Shown here in pieces: positions 61,637 through 64,000 of a stretch of 64,000 bases of DNA. Within the stretch, counting starts at the first letter, position 1. The number at the start of each line of letters is the position of its first letter. The DNA comes from Altibacter sp. (lineage in GTDB: Bacteria; Bacteroidota; Bacteroidia; Flavobacteriales; Flavobacteriaceae), in assembly GCF_019913785.1 (NCBI RefSeq), contig NZ_JAIOHK010000055.1:206646-270645 (forward strand). Reading direction: 5' to 3'. A program made the position numbers and the translations under genes. The notes below the pieces were generated by a model. It worked only from the letters and a program-made list of their open reading frames with translations, made no database searches and was not told the DNA's origin.

Positions 61637-64000
61637 TTACTTTTGGGGATTACTATTTTTTTCTTCTGCTGAAGCGCTATTTAAATAGTCTTCTAGATTC
61701 TTATGAATTTGAACGGTCTTATAATTAGGTGTTGAAATTTCAAAAAACGGCTTCTTGATCTTATACTTTTTATTTTCCTTGAGAATCTCACCAAAACCGC
61801 GCCCGCCCAATCTGGTATTCAAGCCATGGACTAGCAACAAGGAAGTTTCGGGGTTGTAATAATCTATGGAAGTGCTCATATTGGTATAGCGATATTCTTC
61901 AATGGCCTGATCTAATTTTACTTTTAATGCTTGGGCCGCTTCCGTTTCTTCACTACTAAATTTGTACACTATTTTCCAACTATCGCTTTCGGCATCGGCT
62001 ACAAATTCCTTGTTCGCCAATTTCGGCAAGACCGAACTAAAAATGGTCTGCGCCTGTTTGCCTTCATCGGCATTGGGATAGTTCAACGAAATGAAATTCA
62101 GTGCCTTTTTGTACGCTTCGAAGCCATCGCGACGTGCCAAGGCTGTTGCTTTTAGCATTTCGAGCTTTGGAACAATATCATTTCCGTTGTACAAATTAAT
62201 GTATTCTTCGCAGGTACTAATTACATAGTCGTACTTACTATTTTCGAACTCCTTATACAGTGCCTTATATTTGAACTCGGGACTCGATTCGTCTGTCGCC
62301 AACTGTGAGTTTGGATTGAGCAGGATTTCGGCATATCGAGAACTTGGATGATTCGTGATAATATCGTTCTTATACCGGTCTGCCAAAGTGGTGTTTTCCA
62401 ACTGACTGTATATCTTGTGTAAGTTATACTTGGTTGGTAAAATAAGTCTTTCTTCGGGATTAAAGGTCAACAGTTTTTCAAGGCGATCTGCGGCCAATCC
62501 GTACTCTTTAAATTTTTCCTTATAAATTAAGCCTAATTGGTAATAGGCAAAATTTCGATCTTTGGCAATACTGTCAATTTCCTTCTGGTCGGTAGGGATT
62601 CGCGATATATAAGTCTCCGGCTTGTACAATTCACTTTCGGCTATAGGGGCTGCGTCGGCAATAACCTCATCGTCATCACTTATTCCGGTGGTTTGCTTAC
62701 TGGAACGTCTCCAATTGTCTTCTAATCTTCGGTCTCCCCAAACATTCTTAAATTGTTGTTTTCCGTAGGCAATGGTGGCCGTATTGTAGAAATAAAAAGA
62801 ACTTGGCCCTCCTTTTTCATCTTTGCCTCCTGCCGGATTTTGCTTTTTGTAAAATTCCTTATTTGCAATGCTCTTTTCCAATTTAACACTGGCAATGGAG
62901 TCTTCAATAGCCTTTTCCTTTAAGCGAGTGGTGTATTCGGTAAAATATGCCAATTGCTCTTGCTCGGTCATGCTTGCAAATCGTAAAATACTATCGTTGG
63001 TCGTGGCAATGTCTTCGTATTTGATTACATCGTCTAAATTCTCACGCTTCTTTTTTACACGTCGCCATGGGCGTGTATTTACATCTAAAAAGGTAAGGGT
63101 GCTATCGTAATATGCCCCTGCGGTTTTATATTCGGCATGGTCAAAATTGATTTCCGCCAAGGTTTGATAATTTACGGCTTGTAGAATTTTATCTTCCCGG
63201 AAGGTTTGAATCGACTTGTTATAGTAGATTACCGCTGTATCAATATTCTGAGTGCTTCGATAGTATTCCCCCATCTGATTGTAGATCTTATCTAGGAAAG
63301 GGCGATTTTCTCTGTTCTTTTCCAAGTCTTGAAGCAGTAACAATAAGGCAGTGCGATCTTCCTTGTCGTAATTGAAGTTCTTGGCCTTGGCAATATGCGC
63401 ATTGATCATATAAACACGGGGCGACTTTCTATTTAATGCAATAACCTCATCGAAAGCCATATTGGCACTGTCCTTTTGTTCCAATCTGTTGTACAACTGA
63501 CCTTTGATATAGGCATAGCGACCTTTTAATTCGTTATCCTTTACATATTCTGAAGCCATTTTAATATACGGAACAGCTTCTTCAATGGAGTCTAGATTGA
63601 TATAGGCCTGCGCCATAATTGCCGCACCTTCGGCTAATTCTTCATCTTCAAGTGAGGCTTCTTCAAACATCTTCTGCAGATTCTCCAGCGCCACATCTTC
63701 GTTGTCTAAGCGAATGTTGGTCTTAGCCTTCCACACTTTGGCACGGTTGATATTGTTGCTGGTAGGGTATTTATTCAGAATAAAATTGAAGGCGTCCAAG
63801 GCGGGAATAAAACGCATGTCGTAGTAGCGGGCTTTTCCCAACATCATATAGGCTTCATCTATCTGAGGGTTGTATTCCTTTCCGTCGATATAAATGGCAT
63901 GTTTCTGAATGGCCTTGGCTGCTTTTTCTTCAGCCCTATTGAAATCGGGGTTTTTAGATTCCTCGGGTAGTGAGATCTCATCCACAATTTCAATGCGTTC
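61637..64000 (-). CDS. sprE: SprE/PorW-like TPR lipoprotein (partial)
   Basis: 787 residues are visible and the frame stays open to the window edge, so the N-terminus with its lipoprotein signal lies outside. TPR units are spread over about 30-290 (ATKAIQKH-like, YMMLGKARYYDMRFIPALDAF) and again near 490-640. The opening ERIEIVDEISLPEESKN and the IDGKEYNPQIDEAYMMLG block fit SprE/PorW, needed for gliding and type IX secretion. It links the outer-membrane and inner-membrane parts of that machine. First visible gene of the sprE-bactofilin-atp unit. Confidence 0.82.
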   Translation of the reverse strand, partial: ERIEIVDEISLPEESKNPDFNRAEEKAAKAIQKHAIYIDGKEYNPQIDEAYMMLGKARYYDMRFIPALDAFNFILNKYPTSNNINRAKVWKAKTNIRLDNEDVALENLQKMFEEASLEDEELAEGAAIMAQAYINLDSIEEAVPYIKMASEYVKDNELKGRYAYIKGQLYNRLEQKDSANMAFDEVIALNRKSPRVYMINAHIAKAKNFNYDKEDRTALLLLLQDLEKNRENRPFLDKIYNQMGEYYRSTQNIDTAVIYYNKSIQTFREDKILQAVNYQTLAEINFDHAEYKTAGAYYDSTLTFLDVNTRPWRRVKKKRENLDDVIKYEDIATTNDSILRFASMTEQEQLAYFTEYTTRLKEKAIEDSIASVKLEKSIANKEFYKKQNPAGGKDEKGGPSSFYFYNTATIAYGKQQFKNVWGDRRLEDNWRRSSKQTTGISDDDEVIADAAPIAESELYKPETYISRIPTDQKEIDSIAKDRNFAYYQLGLIYKEKFKEYGLAADRLEKLLTFNPEERLILPTKYNLHKIYSQLENTTLADRYKNDIITNHPSSRYAEILLNPNSQLATDESSPEFKYKALYKEFENSKYDYVISTCEEYINLYNGNDIVPKLEMLKATALARRDGFEAYKKALNFISLNYPNADEGKQAQTIFSSVLPKLANKEFVADAESDSWKIVYKFSSEETEAAQALKVKLDQAIEEYRYTNMSTSIDYYNPETSLLLVHGLNTRLGGRGFGEILKENKKYKIKKPFFEISTPNYKTVQIHKNLEDYLNSASAEEKNSNPQK

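Overview
The window is a stretch of chromosome from a marine-type member of the Flavobacteriaceae (Bacteroidetes). The evidence is the moderately AT-rich coding style, TAnnTTTG promoter boxes without clear Shine-Dalgarno sites, and Bacteroidetes-specific families: GldH, a SprE/PorW-like lipoprotein, type IX secretion C-terminal domains, DUF4292 and DUF6168. The genus cannot be told from the sequence. There is no rRNA, tRNA, CRISPR array, phage or intact insertion sequence; this is mostly core chromosome.

Layout. 1-7.1 kb (minus strand): an NtrY-like histidine kinase, HemJ, a large secreted BNR-repeat protein and two tandem PPK2 polyphosphate kinases. 7.1-11.3 kb (minus): a small type IX cargo protein, a MATE transporter, ferrochelatase and a PchR-like AraC regulator. 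11.4-18.5 kb (plus): a tightly overlapping haem operon, hemA-hemC-hemD-hemE-(DUF6973)-(EI24)-hemF-hemB. With hemH and hemJ this covers every step from glutamyl-tRNA to haem except hemL. 18.5-24.1 kb (plus): small secreted proteins, a CNNM/CBS protein, an alkyl-DNA methyltransferase, a serine hydrolase, a DEDD exonuclease and a lipoprotein with a duplicated His/Cys motif. 24.1-28.2 kb (minus): a 1359-residue modular M4 protease exported by type IX secretion. 28.4-34.3 kb: a fused peptide ABC ATPase (plus), then 3-oxoacid CoA-transferase and PBP1A (minus), with a possible unannotated small transcript between two minus-strand terminators at 30.1-30.5 kb. 34.3-37.1 kb (minus): gldH, ricT-like and trhO. 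37.4-40.7 kb (plus): recA, an ECF sigma factor and a probable anti-sigma/beta-barrel fusion. 40.7-48.3 kb: plsC-like, trpS, dprA, an HU/SPOR protein, a thioesterase and an S8 protease. 48.3-55.3 kb (minus): an envelope/division cluster (EnvC-like, DUF4292 lipoprotein, TPR protein, NDP-sugar nucleotidyltransferase, dUTPase, flippase) and a lipoprotein. 55.4-64 kb (minus): SprE-like (cut by the window end), bactofilin, AtpZ, DUF6168, then atpB-E-F-H-A-G.

How it fits together. Haem synthesis serves the aerobic respiratory chain that feeds the ATP synthase. The PchR-like regulator and two palindromes in the AraC/hemA gap suggest iron- and perhaps redox-responsive control. SprE and GldH belong to the gliding/type IX secretion system that would export the three proteins carrying C-terminal sorting domains.

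Most promising observations: (1) an ICE/Irr-like perfect inverted repeat and a separate FNR-like palindrome in the AraC/hemA gap; (2) a promoter-sORF-terminator unit at 30.1-30.4 kb; (3) a terminator-like hairpin directly after atpE and a REP-like pair between atpA and atpG, both at points where subunit stoichiometry drops; (4) a lipoprotein whose 19-residue His/Cys motif is duplicated with only synonymous differences. I found no clearly new multi-gene system.
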